Part shown: in pieces, positions 45,885 through 54,819 of the stretch | How the letters are laid out: every line of letters begins with the position of its first letter | Numbering within the stretch: the first letter of the stretch is position 1 | Assembly: GCF_003234365.2 (NCBI RefSeq) | Contig: NZ_CP126260.1 | Coordinates: forward strand, 1 to 64,000 | DNA: 64,000 nucleotides | Direction: 5' to 3' | DNA from: Curtobacterium sp. MCJR17_020 | Lineage (GTDB): Bacteria > Actinomycetota > Actinomycetes > Actinomycetales > Microbacteriaceae | Translations under genes and position numbers: made by a program | Notes under the pieces: model-generated | Databases searched by the model: none | What the model was told of the DNA's origin: nothing | Seen by the model: only the letters and a program-made list of their open reading frames with translations

Positions 45885-47339
45885 ATGCTGGACACGACGG
45901 AAACGGTGACCACGACGCACGAGGTGCGCAACTTCGTCGGTGGGTCGTTCGTCGAGTCGGGCGCGGACACCCGGTTCGACCTGGTCGACCCCACCACCGA
46001 GCAGGTCTACGGCACGTCCCCCGTGTCCACGGCTGCCGACGTCGACGCCGCGTTCACGAGCGCGAGCACGGCCTTCGCGACCTGGCGGCGCACGACCCCC
46101 GGCGAACGACAGCTCGCGCTGTTCCGGATCGCGGACGCCATGGAAGAGCGGGCATCGGAGTTCGCCGACCTCGAGTCCCTCGACACCGGCAAGCCCCGAG
46201 CCACCCTGGTCGAGGACGAGATCCTGCTGTCCGTCGACCAGATCCGCTTCTTCGCCGGCGCCGCCCGCAACCTCGAGGGCCGCAGCGCCGGCGAGTACAT
46301 GGCCGACCACACCTCGTTCGTCCGGCGCGAGCCCATCGGCGTCGTCGCCCAGGTCACCCCGTGGAACTACCCGCTCAACATGGCGGTGTGGAAGTTCGCC
46401 CCGGCGCTCGCCGCGGGGAACACCACCGTGCTCAAGCCGAGCGACACCACCCCGCTGTCCACCCTGCTGCTCGCCGAGGTCGCCGCCGAGTTCCTGCCGC
46501 CCGGCGTGCTCAACGTCGTGGTCGGCGACCGCACCACCGGCGCCGCGATGATCGACCACCCCACCCCGCAGCTCGTGTCCATCACCGGGTCCGTCCGCGC
46601 CGGCACGGAGGTCGCCCGCGCCGCCGCCGGCGACCTGAAGCGCACCCACCTCGAGCTCGGCGGCAAGGCCCCGGTGATCGTGTTCGACGACGCCGACATC
46701 CCGTCCGCCGTCGCCGGCATCGTCGCCGCGGGGTTCTTCAACGCCGGGCAGGACTGCACCGCCGCCACCCGGGTGCTCGTGCAGGACGGCATCCACGACG
46801 AGTTCGTGGCGGCCCTCGCCGAGGAAGCCCGGGAGAACGCGCGGACCGGCGCCGACACGGCCACCCCGTACTTCGGCCCGGTGAACAACGCGAACCAGCT
46901 CGCCCAGGTCCGGTCCTTCGTCGACACGCTCCCCGACCACGCCACGATCGAGCTCGGCGGCGGGCGGCAGGGCGACGTCGGCTACTTCCACCAGGCCACG
47001 ATCGTGTCCGGCCTGCGCCAGACCGACCGCATCGTGCAGCAGGAGGTCTTCGGCCCCGTGCAGACCGTGCAGCGCTTCACGACCGAACAGCAGGCGCTCA
47101 CGTGGGCGAACGACGTCGAGTACGGGCTCGCGAGCTCGGTGTGGACGACCGACCACTCCCGGGCGATGCGCTTCGCCCGCGACCTGGACTTCGGGTGCGT
47201 GTGGATCAACACCCACATCCCGATCGTCGCCGAGATGCCGCACGGCGGCTTCAAGCACTCCGGCTACGGCAAGGACCTGTCCCAGTACGGGTTCGACGAC
47301 TACACCCGCATCAAGCACGTCATGTCCTACATCGGCTGA
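45885..47339 (+). CDS. patD: 4-aminobutyraldehyde (aminobutyraldehyde) dehydrogenase
   Basis: A 484-aa aldehyde dehydrogenase, predicted to oxidise 4-aminobutyraldehyde to GABA. Motifs: VTPWNYPLNMAVWKFAPAL, base E257 in LELGGKAP, nucleophile C291 in NAGQDCTAATRV. The ending (WINTHIPIVAEMPHGGFKHSGYGKDLS in parts) is characteristic of the gamma-aminobutyraldehyde dehydrogenase subgroup. ATG 45885 is chosen at the first Met after the promoter region. It leads the operon with the pot-type transporter genes, 31 bp upstream of the ATPase gene. Confidence 0.9.
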   Translation: MLDTTETVTTTHEVRNFVGGSFVESGADTRFDLVDPTTEQVYGTSPVSTAADVDAAFTSASTAFATWRRTTPGERQLALFRIADAMEERASEFADLESLDTGKPRATLVEDEILLSVDQIRFFAGAARNLEGRSAGEYMADHTSFVRREPIGVVAQVTPWNYPLNMAVWKFAPALAAGNTTVLKPSDTTPLSTLLLAEVAAEFLPPGVLNVVVGDRTTGAAMIDHPTPQLVSITGSVRAGTEVARAAAGDLKRTHLELGGKAPVIVFDDADIPSAVAGIVAAGFFNAGQDCTAATRVLVQDGIHDEFVAALAEEARENARTGADTATPYFGPVNNANQLAQVRSFVDTLPDHATIELGGGRQGDVGYFHQATIVSGLRQTDRIVQQEVFGPVQTVQRFTTEQQALTWANDVEYGLASSVWTTDHSRAMRFARDLDFGCVWINTHIPIVAEMPHGGFKHSGYGKDLSQYGFDDYTRIKHVMSYIG

Positions 47340-47370
47340 CCCCGATCCTTCCGAAGCAGCAGGAGGCACC

Positions 47371-48558
47371 ATGGCAATGACCGGCACGTTCGCCGAATCC
47401 GGAGCCGATCTCCGGCTCGAGCAGATCACCAAGTCGTTCCCCGGGCACACCGCGGTCGACGCGCTGGACCTGACGGTGCCGGCCGGCTCGTTCTTCGCCC
47501 TGCTCGGTCCCTCGGGCTGCGGCAAGACCACGACACTGCGACTGGTCGCCGGGCTCGAGGAGCCCACGAGCGGCACCATCACGATCGGTGGCGAGGACGT
47601 CACCGACACGAAGCCGTACCAGCGGCCCGTCAACACGGTGTTCCAGAACTACGCGTTGTTCCCGCACATGAGCGTGCTCGACAACGTCGCGTTCGGCCTG
47701 AAGCGGCGACGGATCCCGGACCCGATGACGAAGGCGCGCGAGGCACTGCACCTGGTCGAGCTCGACGCCTCGGCCGACAAGCGCCCCGCTTCCCTGTCCG
47801 GCGGCATGCAGCAACGCGTCGCCCTGGCCCGCGCGATCGTCAACCGGCCGGCCCTGCTCCTGCTCGACGAGCCCCTCGGCGCGCTGGACCTGAAGCTCCG
47901 GCACCAGATGCAGCTCGAACTGAAGACGATCCAGGCCGAGGTCGGGCTCACCTTCCTGCACGTCACGCACGACCAGGAAGAAGCGATGACGATGGCCGAC
48001 ACGGTCGCGGTCATGAACGGCGGCCGGATCGAGCAGATGGGCAGCCCCCAGGACCTGTACGAACTGCCCCGGACCGCGTTCGTCGCGAACTTCCTCGGCC
48101 AGTCGAACCTGCTCGAGGGCGAGGTCCGCGGCACCGACGGCCCGCTGCTCGTGGTCGCGACCCCGGCGGGCACCATCGCCGTCCCGGCCGACCGCGCCGT
48201 CGCCACCTCGGGCAGCGTCGTCGTCGGCGTCCGTCCCGAGAAGCTCAAGATCCGCACCTCGGAGCCCACCCCCGAAGCCGGCCGCAACATCCTCGGGCCC
48301 GGCCGCGTGGTCGACGTCTCGTTCTCCGGCGTCAGCACGCAGTACCTGGTGGACGTCCCCGGCGCCGGCCGCGTCTCCGTCTTCGCGCAGAACTCGAAGG
48401 GCGGGCCGCGGATCGCGACCGGCACCGAGGTCTGGCTCACGTGGGGCGTCGACCACGGTTTCGGCCTGGAGGCGCACCCCGCGTCCGACGCGACCGTCAC
48501 CACCCACGCCGCCACGGGCCTCCAGTCCGCACCCGCCACGGCAGGATCGCTCGCGTGA
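47371..48558 (+). CDS. potA: Spermidine/putrescine ABC transporter ATP-binding protein (PotA-like)
   Basis: A 395-aa ATPase that energises polyamine uptake. Walker A GPSGCGKTT is at about 46-54, Q-loop QNYALFPHMSV, signature LSGGMQQRVALARA, Walker B LLLLDEPLGALD, and H-loop HVTHDQEEAMTMAD. A C-terminal TOBE domain (about 290-370) is typical of PotA/MalK types. A good AGGAGG ribosome site precedes ATG 47371. The stop overlaps the binding protein's GTG by 4 bases. Confidence 0.92.
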   Translation: MAMTGTFAESGADLRLEQITKSFPGHTAVDALDLTVPAGSFFALLGPSGCGKTTTLRLVAGLEEPTSGTITIGGEDVTDTKPYQRPVNTVFQNYALFPHMSVLDNVAFGLKRRRIPDPMTKAREALHLVELDASADKRPASLSGGMQQRVALARAIVNRPALLLLDEPLGALDLKLRHQMQLELKTIQAEVGLTFLHVTHDQEEAMTMADTVAVMNGGRIEQMGSPQDLYELPRTAFVANFLGQSNLLEGEVRGTDGPLLVVATPAGTIAVPADRAVATSGSVVVGVRPEKLKIRTSEPTPEAGRNILGPGRVVDVSFSGVSTQYLVDVPGAGRVSVFAQNSKGGPRIATGTEVWLTWGVDHGFGLEAHPASDATVTTHAATGLQSAPATAGSLA

Positions 48559-49775
48559 CCGGCGGGGAACCCGGCCCGGACCTGCTGCGCGGACTGACGT
48601 CCGCGCGCGTCAGCCGACGCGGCCTGCTCGCCGGCGGAGGAGCCGCCGCGCTCGCGGCGCTGCTCACCGGGTGCAGCATCAAGGGCTCAGCCGCCTCCGG
48701 CGCCGAGAACGCCGTCGACTGGACCGCGTTCTGGAAGGACGCCAAGGCGACGAAGCAGCTGAACTTCGCGAACTGGCCGCTCTACATCGACTCCGACCAC
48801 GGCAAGTCCGAGTCGCTCGCGCTGTTCCAGAAGGCCACCGGCATCAGCGTCGACTACCAGGCGGTGATCCAGGACAACGCGACGTTCTACGCGACCGTCT
48901 CGCCGATCCTGCGGGCGCAGGGTGCCACCGGCTACGACCTGGTCGTGATGACCAACGGGTTCGAGCTGACCCAGATGATCAAGAACGGCTTCGTGTGCGA
49001 GCTCGACCACTCGCGGCTGCCGAACTTCGCGGCGAACGCGGGTGACTCGGTGAAGGACCCGACGTACGACCCCGGCAACAAGCACTCCGTCGTCTGGCAG
49101 ACCGGCTTCACCGGGATCGCCTACAACCCGAAGTACATCGACCGCGAGATCACGTCGTTCCAGGACCTGCTCGACCCGGCGTTCGCGGGCCGCGTCGGGC
49201 TGATGAGCGACAACACCGAGCTCGGTTCCCTCGGACTGCTCGCGAACGGCATCGCCCCGGAGACGTCGACCCCGGCGGACTGGCGGAAAGCGCAGGCCTG
49301 GTTGCGGAAACTGCGCCCGAGCGTGACCGGCTTCTACGACCAGAGCTACATCAACAAACTCGAGAACGGTGACACCTGGATCACCCAGGCCTGGTCCGGC
49401 GACGTCTTCCAGGCGCAGCAGTCCGGGTTCGAGGACCTGCAGTTCGTCACGCCGGAGGAGGGCCAGATGATGTGGCACGACAACCTCATGATCCCCCGGC
49501 AGGCAGCGAACCCGGTGGCCGCCCTCGAGTGGATGGACTTCTACTACACGCCGAAGATCGCGGGCATCGTCGAGGACTGGGTCAACTACGTCTGCCCGGT
49601 CCCCAGCGCCGAGGCCTACGTCCGTGACGAGCTCGACGACGCGACGGTGGCGGACAGCCCACTGGTGTTCCCGGACTCCGACGTGCTGGAGCGTTCGCAC
49701 GAGTTCCGGGTGTTCGAGAACTACGACGAGTACTCGGAGTGGAACGGCATCTTCAACGCGGTGGTGCAGTCGTGA
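48555..49775 (+). CDS. potD: Polyamine ABC transporter substrate-binding lipoprotein (PotD-like)
   Basis: A 406-aa extracellular binding protein from GTG 48555. It has a twin-arginine-like signal (VSRRGLLAGGGAAALAALL) ending in a lipobox LLTGCS, so probably exported by Tat and lipidated. The mature protein has the PotD/PotF pattern NFANWPLYID...FQKATGISVDY, GYDLVVMTNGFE, and the GDTWITQAWSGDVF region. Polyamine specificity is inferred from family and neighbours. Four-base overlaps link it to potA and potB. Confidence 0.92.
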   Translation: MTGGEPGPDLLRGLTSARVSRRGLLAGGGAAALAALLTGCSIKGSAASGAENAVDWTAFWKDAKATKQLNFANWPLYIDSDHGKSESLALFQKATGISVDYQAVIQDNATFYATVSPILRAQGATGYDLVVMTNGFELTQMIKNGFVCELDHSRLPNFAANAGDSVKDPTYDPGNKHSVVWQTGFTGIAYNPKYIDREITSFQDLLDPAFAGRVGLMSDNTELGSLGLLANGIAPETSTPADWRKAQAWLRKLRPSVTGFYDQSYINKLENGDTWITQAWSGDVFQAQQSGFEDLQFVTPEEGQMMWHDNLMIPRQAANPVAALEWMDFYYTPKIAGIVEDWVNYVCPVPSAEAYVRDELDDATVADSPLVFPDSDVLERSHEFRVFENYDEYSEWNGIFNAVVQS

Positions 49776-50707
49776 CGGCCGTCGGGGTCACCGGGCCGGA
49801 TGCGGCACCGACACCGGGCGCCGGTCCGGCCCCCGTCCGTCGGGGTCGGCGACGCAGCACGCCCTTCCTGCTCGCGCTGGTCGGGACCGCGTACCTCTGC
49901 GTGTTCTTCGTCATCCCGCTCGTGTCGGGCCTCATCGTCTCGCTCATGTCGGGCAACCCGGACGACGGGTACACCTTCACGTGGAACTGGGGGATCTACG
50001 GCTCGCTGTTCATCGACCCGCAGGTGCCCTACCTGACGTTCCTGCTCCGGTCCCTCTGGTACGGCGCCGCCGCAACGGTCGTGACCATCATCGTCGGTTA
50101 CCCGGTCGCGTACTTCATCGCGTTCCGGGTGTCGCCGCGGTGGAAGAACCCGCTGCTCATGCTCGTGTTCGTGAGCTTCCTGGTGTCGTTCATCATCCGC
50201 ACCGACATGTGGGCGTTCGTGCTCGCGTCGCAGGGCCCGGTCGTCACGTTCCTGCAGACGATCGGCCTGGCCGGCAAGGACTTCCACATCCTCGGCACCG
50301 GCGGCGCGGTGATCTTCGGTGACGCCTACAACGACCTGGCGTTCATGGTGCTGCCGATCTACGCCGCGCTCGAACGCATCGACCCGCGACTCGGCGAAGC
50401 CGCCAACGACCTGTACGCCGGCAAGTTCCGGGCGTTCTGGCACACCACGCTGCCGCTGTCCCGCTCGGGCATCTTCGCCGGCGTCCTGCTCGTGTTCATC
50501 GACAGCGTCGGCGACCCGGTGAACTCGGCGCTGCTCGGCGGCACGAACACGTACACGATCGGCCAGGCGATCCAGGACGCCTACTCCGGCAACCAGCAGT
50601 ACAACGTCGCCGCGGCACTGTCGACCGTGCTCATGGTCGTGCTCGGCATCATCCTGTTCATCTACGCCCGCGTCTCCGGCACCGACGACCTCGAGGACCT
50701 CGTATGA
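49772..50707 (+). CDS. potB: Polyamine ABC transporter permease (PotB-like)
   Basis: A 311-aa inner-membrane permease with six predicted helices. The first is FLLALVGTAYLCVFFVIPLV; the EAA loop lies near ERIDPRLGEAANDLYAGK. GTG 49772 overlaps the potD stop by 4 bases. It forms the translocation channel with the PotC-like protein. Confidence 0.9.
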   Translation: MTAVGVTGPDAAPTPGAGPAPVRRGRRRSTPFLLALVGTAYLCVFFVIPLVSGLIVSLMSGNPDDGYTFTWNWGIYGSLFIDPQVPYLTFLLRSLWYGAAATVVTIIVGYPVAYFIAFRVSPRWKNPLLMLVFVSFLVSFIIRTDMWAFVLASQGPVVTFLQTIGLAGKDFHILGTGGAVIFGDAYNDLAFMVLPIYAALERIDPRLGEAANDLYAGKFRAFWHTTLPLSRSGIFAGVLLVFIDSVGDPVNSALLGGTNTYTIGQAIQDAYSGNQQYNVAAALSTVLMVVLGIILFIYARVSGTDDLEDLV

Positions 50708-51573
50708 CCGCCGTCGCACCCACCCGTCCGTCCGCCGCCCCGGCCACCGGTGGGATCGCCCGCGGCCCGAGCCGCCACGGCGTGAACCGCCGCGGGCCCT
50801 GGCTCGCGATCGTCTACTGGGTCACCATCGCGATCACGCTCGTCCCGATCGTCTACATGATCGTGTACTCGTTCAACGACGCCCCGACGAACCGGCTGTC
50901 GTTCGCCTGGAACGGCTTCACGACGTACTGGTACGCGAACCTGGTCAACGTGTCCGGGCTCGGAGCCGCGTTCGTCACCTCGGTCGTCGTCGCGTTCCTG
51001 GCCGCGATCATCTCGGTCGCGATCGGACTGCCGCTGGCCCTGGCGCTCGAGCGGTACCGCTTCCCCGGCCGCGGCGCCGTGAACGCCGTGGTGTTCGCGG
51101 ACATCGCGGCGCCCTCGATCGTGGTCGGCTCGGCGTCGCTGTCGTTCTTCCTGTCGGTGGGGCTCGGCACCGGGTTCCTGACCGTGCTCATCACGCACGT
51201 GGCGTTCGACGTCGCGTACGTCGTGGTGGTGCTCCGCGCCCGGATCTCCGGCACGTCGCGGGTGCTCGAAGAGGCAGCGAGCGACCTCGGTGCGACGCCG
51301 TTCCAGGCCTTCCGGCTCGTGACCCTGCCGTTGCTCGCGCCGGGCATGCTCGCGGCCGGGCTGCTGGCGCTCGCGATGTCGATCGACGACTACGTCATCA
51401 CCTCGTTCGTCGCCGGGCCCGCGGTCACGTTCCCCCTGTTCGTGTACGGCGCCGCGAAGGCCGGCATGCCGCCGCAGGTGCTGTGCTTCGGGACGCTCGT
51501 GTTCGCGGTGGGGTTGCTCGTGGCGCTGCTCAACGGTGCGCTCAACCGGCGGTTGGCGCGCACGCGGGGGTAG
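50704..51573 (+). CDS. potC: Polyamine ABC transporter permease (PotC-like)
   Basis: A 289-aa permease with six helices (first around IVYWVTIAITLVPIVYMIVY) and the PotC-type SFNDAP and EEAASDLGATPFQAFRLVTLP EAA motif (in parts). ATG 50704 overlaps the potB stop by 4 bases, so patD-potA-potD-potB-potC is one operon. The repeat-rich region follows immediately. Confidence 0.92.
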   Translation: MTAVAPTRPSAAPATGGIARGPSRHGVNRRGPWLAIVYWVTIAITLVPIVYMIVYSFNDAPTNRLSFAWNGFTTYWYANLVNVSGLGAAFVTSVVVAFLAAIISVAIGLPLALALERYRFPGRGAVNAVVFADIAAPSIVVGSASLSFFLSVGLGTGFLTVLITHVAFDVAYVVVVLRARISGTSRVLEEAASDLGATPFQAFRLVTLPLLAPGMLAAGLLALAMSIDDYVITSFVAGPAVTFPLFVYGAAKAGMPPQVLCFGTLVFAVGLLVALLNGALNRRLARTRG

Positions 51574-51620
51574 GCGCCGGCCCGCACGGTGCGAGTTACA
51601 CGGTGCTCGGTACATCGGCT

Positions 51621-51680
51621 GGTGCGAGGTTCCGTACTCCGTGCGAGCCCGCGCACCTCGCACCGAGCACGGAACCTCCC
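51621..51680. repeat. Long palindromic element, copy 1
   Basis: Arms of about 26 bases (51621-51647 and 51655-51680) with a few mismatches around a short spacer. The left arm begins GGTGCGAGGTTCCGTACTCC. Same family as the copies at 52024 and 58580. It lies about 50 bp after the potC stop and could act as a terminator or as a REP-like repeat. Confidence 0.8.
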
Positions 51681-51702
51681 ACGGGGTGACGACGTGCGCA
51701 CG

Positions 51703-51966
51703 GTGCGGACGGGAGGCGCGTGGCGGGCTGGCGCCGTGCCTCCCGCCCGCATGTGCGGTGCGTTCACTGCACGGTGCGGGTTGCGCGGGCTGGTGTGGGG
51801 TTGGCGCGGGTCGCACGGTGCGAGGGGCGTGGGCTGGTGCGCGGTTGCGCGCATGGTGCGTGCTTGTAGCGGCGCACGGTGCGGACGGGGTGCGGACGGG
51901 AGGCGCGTGGCGGGCTGGCGCCGTGCCTCCCGTCCGCATGTGCGGTGCGTTCACTGCACGGTGCGG
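51703..51966. repeat. Two 77-bp direct repeats containing terminator-like hairpins
   Basis: Copies at 51703-51779 and 51890-51966 differ at one base. Each includes ACGGGAGGC(G)CG..., facing GCCGTGCCTCCCG, closely resembling the perfect 19-bp hairpin at 32773. Similarity continues more weakly past each copy, so the duplicated unit was probably about 150 bp. Confidence 0.85.
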
Positions 51967-52023
51967 CTTTCGTGGCCCGGTGCGCGATCGGCGCGGGTCG
52001 CACGGTGCGAGGTGCGTGAACTG

Positions 52024-52084
52024 GTGCGAGGTTCCGTGCTCGGTGCGAGCCCGCGCACCTCGCACCGAGCACGGAACCTCGCAC
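52024..52084. repeat. Long palindromic element, copy 2 (perfect 26-bp arms)
   Basis: The arms 52024-52049 and 52059-52084 are exact reverse complements over 26 bases, around the 9-base spacer CCCGCGCAC. The left arm begins GTGCGAGGTTCCGTGCTC. Perfect conservation suggests selection or recent spread. Confidence 0.9.
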
Positions 52085-52143
52085 GGGGTGACGGGGTGAC
52101 GGGGTGACGGGGTGACGAGGTGACGAAGCGCGCACGGGGTGAC
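52085..52143. repeat. Tandem GGGGTGAC octamers
   Basis: Four exact GGGGTGAC units at 52085-52116, then GAGGTGAC at 52117-52124, an interruption, and another unit at 52136-52143. It directly abuts palindrome copy 2. Confidence 0.85.
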
Positions 52144-52251
52144 GACGTGCTCCACCAGTACTCGTGACGCTCGATTGACGGGCGTGTTACGGGCACGAGT
52201 CGTGCGGTGTGCCGCGGCGCGCACCACAGCCGCCGCGCGTAGGTTCCAGCC

Positions 52252-54819
52252 ATGAGTGCAGAGCTGACGCTCGGCGCCGAGGAAGAGCTGCACCTCATCG
52301 ACCTCGAGTCCGGCCGACTTTCCGCGAAGGCCCCGCGCCTTCTGCCCAAGCTGCCCGCCGACCGCTTCGGCGCGGAACTGCAGCGCACGACCATCGAGAC
52401 GAACACCCCCGTGGTGCGCACCCTCGACGACCTGCGGCGGGTGATCGTCGACCTGCGCCGTGAGCTCAGCGCCGCGATCGCACCGGCCGGGGTGACCATC
52501 GCGTCGGTGGGTACGGCGCCGCGGTCCGAGTACGCCGACTTCGAGCTGACCAGCGGCGGGCGCTACGGCCGCATGCAGGAGCAGTACCGGATGCTCGTCG
52601 ACGAGCAGCTCATCTGCGGCCTCCAGGTGCACGTCGGTGTGAGCGACCGTGACCTGGCGGTGCAGATCGCGCAGCGGGTCGCCCCGGTCCTGCCGGTGCT
52701 GCTGGCCCTCAGCGCGTCGAGTCCGTTCTGGAACGGGCAGGACACCGGGTACTCGTCGTTCCGCAGCATCATCTGGCAGCGGTGGCCGTCGGCCGGCAGC
52801 TTCGGACGGGTGTCGAACGCGGCGGAGTACGACAAGGTGCTCGACGACCTGATCGCGTCGGGGGTGATCGCCGACAAGAAGATGGCGTACTTCGACGTGC
52901 GGCCGTCGTCGCACGCTCCCACGCTCGAACTCCGGGTGTGCGACGCCACCCCGATCGTCGACGACGCGGTGCTCATCGCCGGCCTGTTCCGGGCCGCGGT
53001 GCGGAAGGCCGAGATCGCCGTCGAGTCCGGCGCCGAGTGGCACCCCCGCAGCGAACCCCTGCACCGTGCAGCGATGTGGCAGGCGGCGCGCACGGGGCTG
53101 AGCGGCGAACTGCTCGGCCTCGGGCAGCACCCGGAGCGCCTGCCCGCGGAGGTCGCCGTCCGGCAACTGGTGTCCCGCCTGCGTCCGGAACTCGAGGAGC
53201 TCGGCGACTGGGGCACCGTCACGGACCTGCTCGAGGACACTCTGGCCCGCGGCAACTCCACCGATCGACAGCGCACCGCGTACGCCGAGCGTGGGGAGCT
53301 CGACGACGTCGTGGCCCTGGTGGTCGAGGACACCGCCGGCACCCCGTCCGGTCGTGACGAGGACCCGGCGGTCGCGGTCCCCGGGTACCGGGTGCGCGCC
53401 GGCGACGAAGCGGTCGGCCCCGGTGCCCGCCCCCGTCCGGCGTTCCGCGACCTGGCGACGTACTTCACCGCCTGGGACGCCGACACCACGAACGAGCACT
53501 GTGCCGCGCGCGACGCCTGGACGCGCGAGCACGAGGTCGGCTTCGTCGTGGACGGCGGCGTGCAGGCGTTCGGGTGCGACCTGGTGCCGCGGACGATCAG
53601 CGCGTACGAGTGGTCGCAGCTGGAGCGCGGCCTCGGGCAGCGCGCACGGGCGATCGAGCTGTTCCTGCGCGACGTGTACGGCGAGCGGCGGATCGTGGCC
53701 GACGGGGTCATGGACGAGCACCAGTTCGTCGGGGCGAACGGCTGGGACCCCGACGCTGCGCGCCTGCCCGGTCACGCGGTGCGGGCACCCGTGCTCGGCT
53801 TCGACCTGGTGCGGAACGAGTTCGGCGGTTGGCGGGTGCTCGAGGACAACGTGCGTTCGCCCTCCGGGGTCGCGTACGGCATCGCGCTCCGCGAGCTCAT
53901 GGACGACGTCGTGCCGGACGCTCCACGTCCGGCGCTGTTGCGCGACCCGCACGGCGTGACCGACCGCCTGCGCGAGACCCTGCGCACGAACGCGACCGCG
54001 GTGACCGGCAACCCGGACCCGGTGCTCGCACTCGTCAGCGACGGCCCCGCCGCCGGCGCGTGGTTCGAGCACCGCAGGCTGGCCGACGGAGCCGGGCTGC
54101 GCCTCCTGGCCGGGTCCGACCTGGACGTCCGTGACGGACGTGTGGTCGACGCGACGACCGGCGACGTGCTCGACGGGCTGTACCTGCGGATCGACCGCGA
54201 CGTGCGGGCCCTGACCGCGGACCACGCGCCGGAGCTGGGCGCCCGCATCCTCGACGTGGCCGAGGCCGGACACGTCCACCTGTCGAACGCCCCGGGCAAC
54301 GCCCTGGTCGACGACAAGTCGATGTACGTCAACGTGCCGGACCTGATCTGGTACTACCTGGACGAGAAGCCGCTGCTCGAGTCGGTGCCGACGTACCGCA
54401 CGAGCATCGAGGGCGAACGCCTGTCGGTGCTCGACCGGGTCGGCGAACTCGTGACGAAGCCGGTCGACGGCGAAGGCGGACGCGGGGTCCTGATCGGGCC
54501 GAGCGCGAGTGCCCCGGAGGTCGCCGAACGACGGCGCGAGATCGCTGCCGACCCAGCCGGTTGGGTCGGACAGGAAGTGGTGCAGCTGTCGTCGCACCCG
54601 ACCATCGGACCGGCGGGCCTCGACCCACGGCACGTCGACCTGCGCGCGTTCGTCTACCTGACCGGGACCGGAGCGGACGACGCGCACCTGGCCGACGTCG
54701 CGCTGACCCGGGTGGCGCCCGAGGGCAGCATGGTCGTGAACTCGTCGCGCGGCGGCGGCGCCAAGGACACCTGGATCGTGGGATCCGCCGCGAAGGCGGC
54801 GGCCGAGGGAGAGCGCTGA
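52252..54819 (+). CDS. Carboxylate-amine ligase (YbdK/GCS2) fused to circularly permuted ATP-grasp
   Basis: An 855-aa two-domain protein. The N-terminal about 370 residues are a GCS2/YbdK-type ligase (LGAEEELHLIDLESGRL, LQVHVGVSDRDLAV, LELRVCDATPI), the family that joins an amine to glutamate-like carboxylates. The C-terminal about 450 residues are a circularly permuted type 2 ATP-grasp (FLRDVYGERRI, WRVLEDNVRSPSGVAYG, YLRIDRDVR, NAPGNALVDDKSMYVNVPDLI, KPVDGEGGRGVLIG). Two ATP-dependent ligases in one chain imply peptide-bond synthesis. The stop shares a base with the next ATG. Product unknown; see findings. Confidence 0.88.
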   Translation: MSAELTLGAEEELHLIDLESGRLSAKAPRLLPKLPADRFGAELQRTTIETNTPVVRTLDDLRRVIVDLRRELSAAIAPAGVTIASVGTAPRSEYADFELTSGGRYGRMQEQYRMLVDEQLICGLQVHVGVSDRDLAVQIAQRVAPVLPVLLALSASSPFWNGQDTGYSSFRSIIWQRWPSAGSFGRVSNAAEYDKVLDDLIASGVIADKKMAYFDVRPSSHAPTLELRVCDATPIVDDAVLIAGLFRAAVRKAEIAVESGAEWHPRSEPLHRAAMWQAARTGLSGELLGLGQHPERLPAEVAVRQLVSRLRPELEELGDWGTVTDLLEDTLARGNSTDRQRTAYAERGELDDVVALVVEDTAGTPSGRDEDPAVAVPGYRVRAGDEAVGPGARPRPAFRDLATYFTAWDADTTNEHCAARDAWTREHEVGFVVDGGVQAFGCDLVPRTISAYEWSQLERGLGQRARAIELFLRDVYGERRIVADGVMDEHQFVGANGWDPDAARLPGHAVRAPVLGFDLVRNEFGGWRVLEDNVRSPSGVAYGIALRELMDDVVPDAPRPALLRDPHGVTDRLRETLRTNATAVTGNPDPVLALVSDGPAAGAWFEHRRLADGAGLRLLAGSDLDVRDGRVVDATTGDVLDGLYLRIDRDVRALTADHAPELGARILDVAEAGHVHLSNAPGNALVDDKSMYVNVPDLIWYYLDEKPLLESVPTYRTSIEGERLSVLDRVGELVTKPVDGEGGRGVLIGPSASAPEVAERRREIAADPAGWVGQEVVQLSSHPTIGPAGLDPRHVDLRAFVYLTGTGADDAHLADVALTRVAPEGSMVVNSSRGGGAKDTWIVGSAAKAAAEGER

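Larger units (their letters stand above)
51574..52251. repeat. Repeat-rich intergenic region
   Basis: This 678-bp stretch has no supported gene; all open frames are repeat shadows. It holds two long palindromes (listed separately), two 77-bp direct copies (51703-51779 and 51890-51966, one mismatch, 187 bp apart) each containing a terminator-like hairpin, further diverged similarity for about 70 bp beyond, and a run of 8-bp GGGGTGAC units. The word GGTGCGAG recurs throughout. Confidence 0.85.

Noticed and set aside
45885..47339. Calling the aldehyde dehydrogenase betaine aldehyde dehydrogenase
   Set aside because: The families are similar, but no choline or betaine genes are nearby, while the operon partners are polyamine transporter genes.
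51536..52107. Open frames of 170-190 aa in the repeat region
   Set aside because: They consist of translated repeats (GARAWCGLR-like words recurring in several frames) with no ribosome site; treated as non-coding.
50662..54687. 1341-aa minus-strand open frame
   Set aside because: Runs antisense through potC, the repeat region and the ligase gene; composition is a shadow and the repeats create false periodic protein sequence.
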